Source: an uncultured Paracoccaceae bacterium (GTDB taxonomy: Bacteria > Pseudomonadota > Alphaproteobacteria > Rhodobacterales > Rhodobacteraceae). Taken from it: a stretch of 33,817 bases of DNA. The stretch lies in NCBI GenBank assembly GCA_937922155.1, contig CAKZVL010000147.1:1-33817 (forward strand), given 5' to 3'. A program made the translations under genes and the position numbers. The notes beneath the pieces are model-generated. The model made no database searches. It saw only the letters and a program-made list of their open reading frames with translations, and was not told the origin of the DNA. Shown here piece after piece: positions 1 through 9,098 of the stretch (position 1 is the stretch's first letter; every line of letters begins with the position of its first letter).

Positions 1-935
1 GAAAAGAAGTTCGGCCCGGCCTGTTCCAATAGCTTGGCCGCCATGTCGCGCCCCATCTGGGGGCCATCGGCGACAGACCCTTTGACATCCTCGGTCAAGA
101 CACGGCTGCCATCCTCCGACAGGATTTCGCCGCGCAGCCACAGAACGTCACCGTCAATCTCTGCCAAAGCACCAATCGGCGTCTCGCACGAACCGTCCAC
201 CCCGCCCAGGAATGCCCGTTCCGCGGCAAGACGGTGGCCCGTCTCACTGTGATGGATCGCTGACAAAAACGCCGCTGTATTTGCATCATCGCCGCGCCGC
301 TCAATCCCAATGGCACCTTGGGCAATGGCGGGCAGCATGTCCTCAGGCGCGATGGGCACATAAGGCACATCGCTCATCCCCAAACGGCGCAAACCAGCGG
401 TAGCCAGAAACGTCGCATCCGCCACACCATCGCGCAGCTTTTGCAGGCGCGTCTGCACGTTACCGCGAAATTCCACAACGTTCAGATGCGGAAACCGCGC
501 CGCCAATTGCGCGCGGCGACGGGTCGAAGAGGTGCCAACAACCGCCCCCTCTGGCATTTCGCTCAGCGCTTTATATTTGTAGGACACAAAGGCATCCCGC
601 ACATCTTCACGCGGCAAAAACGTCTCCATCACCAACCCCGCGGGCTGATCCACGGGCATGTCCTTGGTAGAATGCACCGCAATATGGATGTCCCCTGCCA
701 GCAGCGCTTCTTCAATCTCGCGCGTGAACAAACCCTTGCCGTCAATCTCGCGTAGGGGCTTGTCCAGAATCTGATCGCCCATGACCTTGATGATGCAAAT
801 TTCAAACACCTCAGCGGGAAGATCATGGGCGGCCTGCAAGCGCGCGCGCGTCTCATGGGCTTGGGCAAGGGCGAGTGGCGATCCGCGTGTGCCGATCTTG
901 AATGTGGCGGCGGTTGTGGGCAATTGAACTGTCAT
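1..935 (-). CDS. hemC: Porphobilinogen deaminase (hydroxymethylbilane synthase), C-terminus cut by window edge
   Basis: HemC joins four porphobilinogen molecules into hydroxymethylbilane in the cytoplasm, the step before uroporphyrinogen III in heme and cobalamin synthesis. The reading frame starts at the ATG at 935, preceded by AGGA with 7 bases of spacing, and stays open to the left edge: 311 full codons are visible. Family members are about 310-320 residues, so only a few residues are missing. The N-terminus has the typical [11 protein letters not shown] stretch, followed by HSTKDMP and [11 protein letters not shown]. The dipyrromethane cofactor Cys is Cys250, inside GSCETPIGA. The gene is divergent from hemE across about 80 bases, so the two probably share a control region. 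Identity is clear; only the stop codon is not visible. Confidence 0.97.
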   Translation of the reverse strand, partial: MTVQLPTTAATFKIGTRGSPLALAQAHETRARLQAAHDLPAEVFEICIIKVMGDQILDKPLREIDGKGLFTREIEEALLAGDIHIAVHSTKDMPVDQPAGLVMETFLPREDVRDAFVSYKYKALSEMPEGAVVGTSSTRRRAQLAARFPHLNVVEFRGNVQTRLQKLRDGVADATFLATAGLRRLGMSDVPYVPIAPEDMLPAIAQGAIGIERRGDDANTAAFLSAIHHSETGHRLAAERAFLGGVDGSCETPIGALAEIDGDVLWLRGEILSEDGSRVLTEDVKGSVADGPQMGRDMAAKLLEQAGPNFF

Positions 936-963
936 AAGGTATTCCTAGCGGTGTCAATCTGGG

Positions 964-993
964 TTGACAACTCCCTGCACACTTGGGACCAAT
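964..993 (+). promoter_or_regulatory. Possible hemE promoter (consensus -35, weak -10)
   Basis: TTGACA at 964-969 is a perfect -35 hexamer in the gap between the divergent hemC and hemE. Eighteen bases further, ACCAAT at 988-993 matches TATAAT only in its last three positions. The placement fits transcription towards hemE. The -10 is weak, so this is a tentative call. Confidence 0.25.
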
Positions 994-1016
994 CCTCCAA
1001 GACAAAAGGACAAATG

Positions 1017-2051
1017 ATGACAGCCCAAAAAACCATCCTTCGCGCCCTCGCAGGGGAAGCCCTACCCACTCCGCCGATCTGGATGATGCGCCAAGCCGGA
1101 AGATACCTGCCCGAATACAAAGCCACCCGCGCAGAGGCGGGGGATTTCTTATCACTGTGCTACAACCCAGAGCTCGCCGCCGAAGTGACGCTGCAACCAA
1201 TCCGGCGCTATGGTTTTGACGCCGCGATCCTGTTTGCTGATATCCTGCTGCTGCCACAGGCGCTGGGTGCGGATCTGTGGTTCGTCACCGGAGAAGGGCC
1301 GCGTTTGTCCACCATCACAACAGCCGACGAACTCGCCGCGCTCAAACCCGTCGACGACATCGATGAGGTGCTCAGCCCGATTTATGAAACGGTTGGCATT
1401 CTATCCAAAGAACTCCCCGCTGAAACGACACTGATTGGCTTTGCCGGCGCACCTTGGACAGTGGCGACCTATATGATCGCCGGGCAAGGCACCCCCGACC
1501 AAGGCCCTGCACACGCGCTCAAGGCCGAAAACAAAGCGGTCTTCGAAGGGCTGCTCGCGCGTATCACCGAAGGTACGATCCACTATCTGTCCAAACAGAT
1601 CGACGCAGGTGCAGAAGTGATCAAAATATTCGACAGCTGGGCGGGCTCGCTTCAGGGCGATGATTTCCTCAACTACGCAGTCAAACCCGCAGCCCAAATC
1701 ACCGCCGCGCTTAAGGCCAAACACCCAAACGTGCCGATCATCGCTTTCCCCCGTGGGGCTGGTGAAAAATATGTCGGACTACACAGCACCATTGGATCTG
1801 ATTGTATCGCCCTTGATGACGGCGTGACAGCTGAATGGGCCGCCGCCAACGTCCAAACGGGCGGCTGTGTGCAAGGCAACCTTGCCTCTTCCCATATGGT
1901 CACCGGGGGCGAAACCTTGGTCGCAGAAACCAAACGCATCTGCGCCGCTTTCAAAAATGGCCCGCATATCTTTAACCTCGGCCACGGCATCACACCAGAC
2001 GCCGACCCTGAAAACGTCGCACTGATGATTAACACCGTGCGCAACGGCTAA
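1017..2051 (+). CDS. hemE: Uroporphyrinogen decarboxylase
   Basis: HemE removes the four acetate carboxyl groups of uroporphyrinogen III to give coproporphyrinogen III, the substrate of HemF encoded next door. The protein is 344 residues, normal for the family. The N-terminal signature [16 protein letters not shown] and the substrate-pocket motif [13 protein letters not shown] are both present, as is a C-terminal NLGHGI. Two adjacent ATGs (1014 and 1017) are possible starts. The second is chosen because AAGGA at 1006-1010 then lies 6 bases upstream, against 3 for the first. The frame is open further upstream to 825, but that part overlaps hemC and lacks support. It is divergent from hemC and convergent with hemF. 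Confidence 0.97.
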   Translation: MTAQKTILRALAGEALPTPPIWMMRQAGRYLPEYKATRAEAGDFLSLCYNPELAAEVTLQPIRRYGFDAAILFADILLLPQALGADLWFVTGEGPRLSTITTADELAALKPVDDIDEVLSPIYETVGILSKELPAETTLIGFAGAPWTVATYMIAGQGTPDQGPAHALKAENKAVFEGLLARITEGTIHYLSKQIDAGAEVIKIFDSWAGSLQGDDFLNYAVKPAAQITAALKAKHPNVPIIAFPRGAGEKYVGLHSTIGSDCIALDDGVTAEWAAANVQTGGCVQGNLASSHMVTGGETLVAETKRICAAFKNGPHIFNLGHGITPDADPENVALMINTVRNG

Positions 2052-2064
2052 CGTCCACATCGTA

Positions 2065-2096
2065 TCATCTTGCCCGAAATACTCCCGCCGGAGGCA
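2065..2096. repeat. Intergenic repeat, copy 1 (Rhodobacteraceae type)
   Basis: The stretch starts TCATCTTGCCCG and ends ATACTCCCGCCGGAGGCA, 14 bases after the hemE stop. It shares its layout (TTCATC, GCC, AAATA, then a GC-rich inverted CTCC/GGAG) with copies at 25611-25644 and 33000-33032. I recall this motif as frequent after genes in Rhodobacteraceae, which is memory and not a search result. The CTCC/GGAG arms (4 bp) are too short to be a convincing terminator on their own. Confidence 0.55.
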
Positions 2097-2151
2097 TATG
2101 GGACGGCGGGCGGGGCGCATTGCCCCGAAAGGGGCAACAGCGTCGCCCCCG

Positions 2152-3042
2152 TCACACCCATTTGGCCAATGGCGGCAAACTCATCAAAACCGCATTGGCA
2201 TCGTGCCCCGTGGTCAGGCCGAACTTGGTCCCACGATCGTAAACAAGGTTATATTCCGCATAAAGCCCGCGATGGATCAATTGCGCGTCCTTGTCCGCGC
2301 CGTCCCAAGTTTGTGCCAGACGCTTTTCCACCAAGGGCTGATAGGCTGGCAAAAACGCACGGCCAATGTCTTGGGTCAGGGCGAAATCCGCCTCCCAATC
2401 GCCGGTGCAGTGATCATCCATGAAAATACCACCGACACCGCGGGCGCGGTTGCGGTGCGGGATGTAAAAATATTCATCCGCCCAGGCTTTCAGTTTGGGG
2501 TATAGATCCGCACCATGGGGATCCAAATGCGCCTTCTGCGTGGCATGAAAATGGGCGGTGTCCTCAGCGTATTCAATGCAAGGGTTCAAATCGGACCCGC
2601 CGCCAAACCACCAGGCATGGGGCGTCCAAAACATCCGCGTGTTCATATGCACCGCAGGCGAATGGGGGTTCTGCATATGCGCCACCAAAGAAATGCCCGA
2701 GGCCCAAAAGCGCGGATCATCGGCCATGCCCGGCACACCACGCGCCGCCATCGCCTTTTGCGCCGCAGCACCCAACTCTCCGTAAACTTCAGACGTGTTT
2801 ACGCCAACTTTCTCAAACACACGCCCCCCCCGCATCACCGACATGATGCCGCCGCCGGCATCAGACCCATCATCAGCGGTGCGCGATGTTTCGCTTCGTT
2901 CAAACCGCCCAGCGGGTAAATCTGCTGTGGGGCCAGAGGACAGCCCATCTTCTAATCCCTCAAAGGCTGCAACAATCTGGTCGCGCAATTCCCCAAACCA
3001 TGCTGCTGCACGCTTCTTTTCTGCCTCAAAACCGCCTGTCAT
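2152..3042 (-). CDS. hemF: Oxygen-dependent coproporphyrinogen III oxidase
   Basis: HemF uses O2 to decarboxylate oxidatively two propionates of coproporphyrinogen III, giving protoporphyrinogen IX in the cytoplasm. It is the aerobic counterpart of HemN. The protein is 296 residues from the ATG at 3042, against 299 in E. coli. Family motifs are AVHMNTRMF, the WWFGGGSDLNP block, and RGVGGIFMDDH. The frame can be extended 5 codons to a TTG at 3057, but the ATG is the better start and matches family length; no strong ribosome site is seen for either. The gene converges on hemE, whose product makes its substrate, and is divergent from the small lipoprotein gene at 3144. Confidence 0.97.
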   Translation of the reverse strand: MTGGFEAEKKRAAAWFGELRDQIVAAFEGLEDGLSSGPTADLPAGRFERSETSRTADDGSDAGGGIMSVMRGGRVFEKVGVNTSEVYGELGAAAQKAMAARGVPGMADDPRFWASGISLVAHMQNPHSPAVHMNTRMFWTPHAWWFGGGSDLNPCIEYAEDTAHFHATQKAHLDPHGADLYPKLKAWADEYFYIPHRNRARGVGGIFMDDHCTGDWEADFALTQDIGRAFLPAYQPLVEKRLAQTWDGADKDAQLIHRGLYAEYNLVYDRGTKFGLTTGHDANAVLMSLPPLAKWV

Positions 3043-3143
3043 GCCCCGTCCGTTCAATTGTTATTGCATATCAACAGCGATCAGCCGTCTTATGGGGCAT
3101 CCGACCACAGAATAGGACTGGCGTTCAAGCCAGAGATTACAGA

Positions 3144-3527
3144 ATGCGCCATTTCGTCCTGCCGCTTGTCTTGGGCCTCGCCGCCTGCACCACCCCGCAA
3201 GAACGTTGCATTGGCAGCGCAAACCGGGATTTGCGGGTCATCAACGGGCTGATCACTGAAACGCGCGGCAATATCGCGCGCGGCTTTGCCATTCGCGAAA
3301 TACAAGAGGTCGTGAGCGTCACAAAAACCTGCGAAGGCGAAACCTCAGAAGGCGTCGAATTCACCTTTGATTGTCAAAAGCCAGAAACCGTCACCAAGCG
3401 TGAACCTGTCGCGATTGATCTCAATGCCGAAAAGGCAAAGCTGGCCAGCCTCGAAGAACGCCAGTTGCAATTACAATCCAATCAAGCGGCTGTCATCGCG
3501 CAATGCCGCGCGCAATTTCCAGAATGA
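3144..3527 (+). CDS. Small putative lipoprotein, function unknown
   Basis: This 127-residue protein starts with a short basic stretch and a hydrophobic segment ending in LGLAAC, a typical lipobox. Cys15 would be acylated and anchor the protein in a membrane, and the following TTPQ has no Asp at +2, so outer-membrane sorting is plausible. The mature part has further cysteines (about residues 22, 63, 75 and 121) that could form disulfides, and a C-terminal segment rich in Glu, Leu, Gln and Ala (about 100-120) that looks helical or coiled-coil. The upstream open frame to 2886 overlaps hemF and is not part of the gene. Its stop codon directly abuts the stop codon of the convergent SDR gene. I do not recognise the family. 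Confidence 0.75.
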   Translation: MRHFVLPLVLGLAACTTPQERCIGSANRDLRVINGLITETRGNIARGFAIREIQEVVSVTKTCEGETSEGVEFTFDCQKPETVTKREPVAIDLNAEKAKLASLEERQLQLQSNQAAVIAQCRAQFPE

Positions 3528-4331
3528 TCAGTGAACTGACACTGCAGCAGGATCCAGCAAGGTACGCCCGCCATCCACAGTGATGATCTGACCAGTTACA
3601 AAGCTTGACGCATCGCAGGCAAGGTATTGCACCGCATCGGACACTTCACCCGGGCTCGCAATCCGCCCAAGGGGCGTGTTTTGAATAATGCGTTCGCGCA
3701 TTTCATCATCGTCGCGCAAACGGTCGTTCAAACTGGCGGACATCACCGATCCAAAGGCGACGGCGTTCACTCTGATCCGGTGGGGGGCCAGGGCGACCGC
3801 CATTGTGCGCGTCATTTGATCAAGTGCCGCTGTACTGACCGAAAACGCCAGCAAATTGGGATGCGCATGATTGGCGCAGATAGAACTTAGGTTGACGATA
3901 GACCCAATAGGACCGCTGCTGTCTGGATCAGCCAATTTGATCATGCGCCGCGCAGTTGCCTGGCTGAGCCTGAAAGAGTTCAACAGATTTTGCTGTAAAA
4001 GCTCGTCCATACTGGTGTCTTTGGGGTCCAGCGGGTCGGTTTCCAGCACCTGACGGGAGGCATTGATCAAAATATCAATACTGTCAAACGCGTCCACCGT
4101 CGCAGACAACAGGTTCTTGATCGTCAGGTTTTTGCGCAGATCACCGGAAAAGATCCGCACAGATTGTTCATCCTCTGCCTCATCTCCCATTTCATGGGTC
4201 AGCTTTTCTTCGTCCATGTCCGCAAACATCACATTTGCGCCCTCACTCACAAGGTGGCGCCCAATGGCAAGGCCAACACCGTTGGCAGCGCCCGTGACTA
4301 TGGCGGTTTTGCCCGCGACCGAAAATGACAT
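3528..4331 (-). CDS. SDR-fold protein lacking the catalytic Tyr and Lys
   Basis: The 267-residue protein has the classical short-chain dehydrogenase layout. The nucleotide-binding TGAANGVG is at 13-20, the structural Asn at 115, an active-site Ser at 149/150, and the C-terminal VTGQIITVDGG is present. The catalytic YxxxK, however, reads FSVST: Phe163 stands exactly 13 residues after Ser150 where Tyr is expected, and Thr167 replaces Lys. The NNAG motif is changed to NAS, and the VNAVAPG motif to VNAVAFG. The fold and NAD(P) site therefore look intact while normal dehydrogenase chemistry should be lost. It may bind nucleotide, act as a regulator or scaffold, or use other chemistry. The start is the ATG at 4331 with GGGGGA about 8 bases upstream. 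It is followed on the same strand by no other gene. Confidence 0.9.
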   Translation of the reverse strand: MSFSVAGKTAIVTGAANGVGLAIGRHLVSEGANVMFADMDEEKLTHEMGDEAEDEQSVRIFSGDLRKNLTIKNLLSATVDAFDSIDILINASRQVLETDPLDPKDTSMDELLQQNLLNSFRLSQATARRMIKLADPDSSGPIGSIVNLSSICANHAHPNLLAFSVSTAALDQMTRTMAVALAPHRIRVNAVAFGSVMSASLNDRLRDDDEMRERIIQNTPLGRIASPGEVSDAVQYLACDASSFVTGQIITVDGGRTLLDPAAVSVH

Positions 4332-4376
4332 TTGGAATATCCCCCGATGAGTCCTGAGATGAGAGGTTAAGCGATA

Positions 4377-5351
4377 TCAACGCTGTGGGCGAGAGGCATG
4401 AAAAATCTTGAACGCAGGGTTTCCACTGACCTCTGCCACCTCTTTGAACGTCGCTTGCAAATGCGCCTCATAGGGCAGATGTCGGTTGGCCACCATCCAC
4501 AGATGCCCTTGCCGTTTGAGGTTGCGCGCAGCGGCGGTGATGAACGCTTGGCCCAAGGATGGGTCCCCTGCCCGGCCTTGGTGAAACGGCGGGTTCATGA
4601 TCACTGTGTCATAGGGCGCTTCAGCCTTGAACGTCGTCGCATCAGCCCAGTGGAACGCAGCACGCGCGTCAGAAATGTTCAGGCGCGCACAATCAAGCGC
4701 CAGCGCCTCGGCCTCAATCAGATCAAGGTGTTTGATGTCGTCGCGCTGCAAAATCGCGCGCGCCAAATATCCCCAGCCTGCGCCAAAGTCCGCGACACGC
4801 CCCTTTAGCGTTTCTGGCAATGCCGCCACCAAAATGGCGGATCCTTTGTCGATCGCCCCTTCGGAAAAGACGCCCGCGGTGGTGTAGAACCCATGATTTG
4901 CCAGCGCGGGCGCGGGGGCGGCCCAATCGGAAAAACACTCTTTGCCCTCAAACCAAAATATTCGCCCATGCGCTTTGGTCAGCGACGGCACGTCGCCGAT
5001 GGTTTTGCGTACGCCCTTGAAAAGACTGTCAATTCCATCCGTCTTGCCGCCATCAACAATCACAAGCCCGCCAAGGGATGACGCCTGCGCAATCATAGAG
5101 CGCGCAAGCGCCTTAGATCGGGGAAGCACAACGCAGATGGTTGGGGCCGCAACCGGATCAGATGACACATCATACCCGGCGGCAGACCACGCATGGCTTT
5201 CCACAGCGTTGGTGTGGCTAAGGGAGACAGGATGACCACCAAGGGCGGCTAGATCAAAACCAACAGGCGGGCGCATCACATGCACCGCCCCATCAGGTAG
5301 GTTCAGCAAACCGTCATCAATCGCGGTGCGCAGGCGGGAATATGCAGCCAT
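4377..5351 (-). CDS. RsmC-like class I SAM-dependent methyltransferase
   Basis: The 324-residue protein has two halves: a divergent N-terminal half and a C-terminal Rossmann methyltransferase domain with VADFGAGWGYLAR (about 185-198) for SAM binding and the tetrapeptide NPPF in VIMNPPFHQG. NPPF/Y is the mark of N-methyltransferases acting on exocyclic amines of nucleic acid bases. The doubled architecture and length match RsmC, which methylates G1207 of 16S rRNA. The exact substrate cannot be proved from sequence alone. The start is the ATG at 5351. The gene lies 21 bases after clpS on the same strand and 45 bases before the SDR gene, so clpS, this gene and the SDR gene may be co-transcribed. 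Confidence 0.88.
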   Translation of the reverse strand: MAAYSRLRTAIDDGLLNLPDGAVHVMRPPVGFDLAALGGHPVSLSHTNAVESHAWSAAGYDVSSDPVAAPTICVVLPRSKALARSMIAQASSLGGLVIVDGGKTDGIDSLFKGVRKTIGDVPSLTKAHGRIFWFEGKECFSDWAAPAPALANHGFYTTAGVFSEGAIDKGSAILVAALPETLKGRVADFGAGWGYLARAILQRDDIKHLDLIEAEALALDCARLNISDARAAFHWADATTFKAEAPYDTVIMNPPFHQGRAGDPSLGQAFITAAARNLKRQGHLWMVANRHLPYEAHLQATFKEVAEVSGNPAFKIFHASRPQR

Positions 5352-5372
5352 TTTGGGGAACAGCGCCGCGCG

Positions 5373-5714
5373 CTATTCTTTCTCCATCGTGCATTGCAGC
5401 GGGTGCTGGTGGCGTTGGGCGAAATCCATGACCTGCGCGACCTTTGTCTCTGCAATCTCGTGGCTATAGACACCCACAACGGCGAGGCCTTTTTTGTGGA
5501 CCGTCAGCATCAGCTCAAACGATTGTGCATGGCTCATACCAAAGAACCGCTCAAGCACCATCACCACAAATTCCATCGGGGTGAAATCATCGTTCAGGAT
5601 AAGCACCTTATAAAGCGGTGGGCGCTTTGTCTTTGGCTTTACCTCAAGCGTAACACCGATGTCGCCGTCGCGATCATCGTCGTCATTTGCCATCATATAA
5701 AAATCCGCAAGCAT
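5373..5714 (-). CDS. clpS: ATP-dependent Clp protease adaptor ClpS
   Basis: ClpS binds proteins with bulky hydrophobic N-terminal residues and hands them to ClpA of the ClpAP protease. The core [20 protein letters not shown] and the later [11 protein letters not shown] are characteristic, and the protein ends in the usual HPLQC segment. With the ATG at 5714 it is 113 residues; AGGA lies 5 bases upstream, which decides this start. Two further ATGs at 5696 and 5693 would give a slightly shorter protein, and the open frame up to 5885 has no support. The N-terminus is acidic (NDDDDRDGD). No clpA is in the window. The 293 bases between clpS and the divergent carboxypeptidase gene must hold promoters for both; I could not assign them. 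Confidence 0.95.
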   Translation of the reverse strand: MLADFYMMANDDDDRDGDIGVTLEVKPKTKRPPLYKVLILNDDFTPMEFVVMVLERFFGMSHAQSFELMLTVHKKGLAVVGVYSHEIAETKVAQVMDFAQRHQHPLQCTMEKE

Positions 5715-6007
5715 GCCGTTCCTGATCCAAAGAATCTGTCCAGTTGATCCATCTATATAAGCTGGAAGGCGCACAAGAAAACCCCCGACAGGCCGTTGGT
5801 TAAAATTGTCGCGCCCTGCGCTCAAAATCACGATCTTGGGGAATTGTGCGATTTCGCCACAATATATGGTAAAAGCGCGAGCCAATCACATCATATCTAG
5901 TTGAATTTAGGGTGTTTTCTGAAAAACCATTCTGTGTTACGTCACTGGTAATAATTTGCGACCACAAAAATGTGGCGTGACCTGAGGCAGAGTAAGAGGC
6001 AAGCGAC

Positions 6008-7480
6008 GTGAACAGTCGTCTGGGACGGACAGCCCTTCAGTGGGTGTGTATTCTATTGATTTTTGTCAGCATGGCCGTCCTGCCTAAGGGCGGTATCGCT
6101 GCACCCTATGCCGCGATGGTGATGGACGCGCGCACGGGTGAGGTTTTGCATTCGCGCAATGCCGATACGCGACTGCATCCCGCGTCGCTGACCAAAATGA
6201 TGACCCTCTATATCGCGTTTCAGGCGATCCAACGGGGTGAGATTGACCTCGATACCGAAGTGCGGATCAGCCAGAACGCAGCAAGCGAACCGCCCTCCCG
6301 GCTAGGCCTGCGCGCTGGTCAAAAGATCAAGCTGCGGTATTTGTTGCGTGCAGCTGCAGTGAAATCCGCCAACGACGCGGCCACAGCCATCGGCGAAGCG
6401 ATCTCAGGTACGGAAGAGGCGTTCGCAACCCGCATGAACCGCACCGCCGCAGCGATGGGGATGCGCGATACCACGTTCCGGAACGCACATGGGCTGACCC
6501 AAAACGGGCATATGTCCACCGCACGCGACATGAGCGTGCTTGGCCGCCATGTGATCTACGACTTTCCACAGTATTATAACCTGTTCTCGCGTCGCACGGC
6601 GGATGCTGGGGTGCGCACTGTGCGTCACACCAACAGCCGCTGGTTGAACACATACGAAGGTGGCGATGGGATCAAAACAGGATACACACGGGCTGCGGGG
6701 TATAACCTTGTCGCCTCTGCTGAACGTGGCCAAGAACGCGTGATTGCAACCGTCTTTGGTGGGTCCTCCACCGCAGCGCGCAATGCCAAGATCACGGAAC
6801 TGATGAACCTCGGCTTTGACCGCGCCCCGACACGCGCAACGCTGCGCCGGCCAAATCCACCGGGTGCTGCGGTGGCGCAACAGGCGGAACTGATCGCCGG
6901 ATCGTCCAGCGCGGCAACAAATGGCGGGGCTGGTAAAACGGTTCGGGTCAGCGGCGCCGTTAGTCGCAGTTTGCGCCCTGTTGGGCGCCCAACGCCCCAA
7001 GTTGCAGAAGAATTTCTGGTCGCAGCGATTGACCCGGCGAGCATTGCGATCGCGCTGGAATCCATCCTCGACGAACCGGTCGAAAACGATAGCGTTGATG
7101 CGGCTGTGAACGCTGCGCTGGTTGCCTCGCTCTTGCCGCGGGCACGGCCACGCGACTTTGCCACCGGATTGTTGCAAGACGTCGCTGCCCGGCCATCGGC
7201 GGAAGAACAATTGATCGTCACGCGGATTTCCACTTCAGGCGGGCGGCATTGGGGAATCAACGTCGGTCGCTACGAATCGCGCTATGAGGCAGAACGTGTT
7301 CTGCTCAAGGTGGCGCTGAATGAGATGAGCACGCTAGACGGGGCCTTGCGCCGCGTTGTGCCGCGCAGTGGTGATTTTGATGCCAACTTTATGGGGTTAA
7401 GCCGCGAAGGGGCCGATCTGGCCTGCCGTCGTCTTCAGGCGCGTGGAACCATGTGTTTCATGATCGGCAACGAAGGATAG
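6008..7480 (+). CDS. D-alanyl-D-alanine carboxypeptidase with C-terminal SPOR-like domain
   Basis: This secreted penicillin-binding protein trims the terminal D-Ala from murein pentapeptides in the periplasm. The three active-site motifs are complete: SLTK at 60-63, SAN at 120-122 and KTG at 223-225. An N-terminal hydrophobic segment (about 11-32, ending GGIAA) is a signal peptide. A long Ala/Pro/Ser-rich linker (about 280-400) leads to a C-terminal segment (about 410-488) that resembles a SPOR domain, which binds denuded glycan strands at division sites. At 490 residues it is longer than DacA because of this tail. The start is the GTG at 6008 with AGAGG 8 bases upstream. It converges on yejF with only 19 bases between stop codons. 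Confidence 0.94.
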   Translation: MNSRLGRTALQWVCILLIFVSMAVLPKGGIAAPYAAMVMDARTGEVLHSRNADTRLHPASLTKMMTLYIAFQAIQRGEIDLDTEVRISQNAASEPPSRLGLRAGQKIKLRYLLRAAAVKSANDAATAIGEAISGTEEAFATRMNRTAAAMGMRDTTFRNAHGLTQNGHMSTARDMSVLGRHVIYDFPQYYNLFSRRTADAGVRTVRHTNSRWLNTYEGGDGIKTGYTRAAGYNLVASAERGQERVIATVFGGSSTAARNAKITELMNLGFDRAPTRATLRRPNPPGAAVAQQAELIAGSSSAATNGGAGKTVRVSGAVSRSLRPVGRPTPQVAEEFLVAAIDPASIAIALESILDEPVENDSVDAAVNAALVASLLPRARPRDFATGLLQDVAARPSAEEQLIVTRISTSGGRHWGINVGRYESRYEAERVLLKVALNEMSTLDGALRRVVPRSGDFDANFMGLSREGADLACRRLQARGTMCFMIGNEG

Positions 7481-7499
7481 GACGCAAAATTCTGACGCA

Positions 7500-9098
7500 C
7501 TAAATCGCGCGACCCTCAAACGCGGCGGCCATCAACGCTTTGGTATAATCGGTTTGCGGCGCATCAAAAATCTGCTCCGCACTACCCGCCTCCACCACAT
7601 CGCCTGCCTGCATCACCATCACCTTGTGGGACAGCGCCCGCACGACCTTTAGGTCGTGACTGATAAACAAATAGGCCAACCCAAATTTTTGCTGCAAATC
7701 GCGCAGCAATTGCACGATCTGCACCTGCACGGTTTGATCAAGGGCAGATGTCGGTTCATCCAGCACCAGCAGCTTGGGCCGCAGGATCATCGCCCGCGCG
7801 ATCGCGATCCGTTGTCGCTGTCCGCCGGAAAACTCGTGCGGATACCGATCCATCATCTCTGGCAGCAAGCCGACCTCTTGCAAAATCTCTGCGACCATCT
7901 CGCGCCGGTTTCGTCCCGGATCGATGCCATGCACGCCCAAACCTTCTGCGATGATCTGCTCGATGGTCATGCGCGGGCTCAGACTGCCAAAGGGATCTTG
8001 GAACACGATCTGCATCCCACTGCGCAACGGGCGCATTTGGCGTTGGGTCAGCTCTTCAATGCCGCGCCCTTCAAAGGTGATACGCCCCTGTGATGCGACA
8101 AGGCGCATGATCGCCATGGCCAGCGTCGTCTTGCCCGATCCGCTTTCGCCGACGATGCCAACGGTTTCACCGGCCCGCACCGTGAGGCTCGCAGCATTCA
8201 CAGCCTTCACATGGCCCACCGTGCGTTTAAGCAGACCCGCTTGGATCGGGAACCAAATGCGCAGGTCTTCGGTTTCAGCCACCACCTTTGCATTGGCAGC
8301 CACCGGCAGCGGTGTCCCGGTTGAATGGGCATCCAGCAGCATTTTAGTATAGGGGTGCTGGGGGTTGTCGAAGATGTCCGACGTCGTGCCTTGTTCCACG
8401 ATCTCCCCGTTCTGCATGACGCAGACGCGATCCGCGATTTTGCGCACGATGGTCAGATCATGGGTGATGAACAGCATCGACAATCCTTTGTCGCGCTTGA
8501 GGTCCGCCAAAAGATCAAGAATCTGCGCTTGGATTGTCACGTCAAGCGCTGTTGTCGGTTCATCCGCCACCAACAGGTTCGGCCCATTGGCCAGCGCCAT
8601 GGCGATCATCACGCGCTGACGCTGCCCGCCGGACAATTGGTGCGGATACGATCCAATACGCCCCTCGGCATCCCTGATCCCGACTTGTTCCAACAGATCA
8701 ATAACACGGGTCCGCACCGCATCGCCGCGCAAGCCTTGGTGCAACTCGATGGATTCGGCCAACTGCTTTTCAATCGTGTGCAGAGGGTTGAGCGAGGTCA
8801 TCGGTTCTTGGAAAATGAAACTGACGTCATTGCCGCGCACGTCGTGCAGATCCTTTTCCGCCGCGCCGATCATTTCGCGCCCGTCATAGGTGATGCTGCC
8901 CGACACCCGCGCGCTGTCCGCCAACAGCTGCACCGTGGACAGGGCCGTCACCGATTTGCCCGATCCGCTTTCCCCGACCAAAGCGACAGTCTCACCCTGA
9001 TCGACGTGGAACGATACACCGCGCACCGCATGCGTGGTTGCGCCATCTTGCTTGAATGCGACGTAAAGGTCTTTGACGTTCAAAAGCGGTTGGGTCAC
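7500..9098 (-). CDS. yejF: Peptide ABC transporter, fused double ATP-binding subunit YejF
   Basis: YejF powers uptake of oligopeptides through YejB/YejE. It carries two complete nucleotide-binding domains in one 532-residue chain: Walker A GESGSGKS at 42-49 and again at 317-324 (ending T), signatures LSGGQ at 155-159 and FSGGQ at 423-427, Walker B LLVADE at 175-180 and LLVLDE at 443-448, with H-loops in ITHD and ISHD. The oligopeptide-transporter extension (NPQHPYTKMLLDA) follows each domain. The start is a GTG at 9098 that overlaps the yejE stop by four bases (GTGA), so translation is probably coupled. It is the last gene of the yejABEF cluster. Confidence 0.95.
   Translation of the reverse strand: MTQPLLNVKDLYVAFKQDGATTHAVRGVSFHVDQGETVALVGESGSGKSVTALSTVQLLADSARVSGSITYDGREMIGAAEKDLHDVRGNDVSFIFQEPMTSLNPLHTIEKQLAESIELHQGLRGDAVRTRVIDLLEQVGIRDAEGRIGSYPHQLSGGQRQRVMIAMALANGPNLLVADEPTTALDVTIQAQILDLLADLKRDKGLSMLFITHDLTIVRKIADRVCVMQNGEIVEQGTTSDIFDNPQHPYTKMLLDAHSTGTPLPVAANAKVVAETEDLRIWFPIQAGLLKRTVGHVKAVNAASLTVRAGETVGIVGESGSGKTTLAMAIMRLVASQGRITFEGRGIEELTQRQMRPLRSGMQIVFQDPFGSLSPRMTIEQIIAEGLGVHGIDPGRNRREMVAEILQEVGLLPEMMDRYPHEFSGGQRQRIAIARAMILRPKLLVLDEPTSALDQTVQVQIVQLLRDLQQKFGLAYLFISHDLKVVRALSHKVMVMQAGDVVEAGSAEQIFDAPQTDYTKALMAAAFEGRAI

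Noticed and set aside
3061-3074. Possible FNR-type site TTATTGCATATCAA near hemF
   Set aside because: Only 8 of 10 conserved positions match TTGAT-N4-ATCAA, and hemF is the aerobic enzyme, so the match may be chance.
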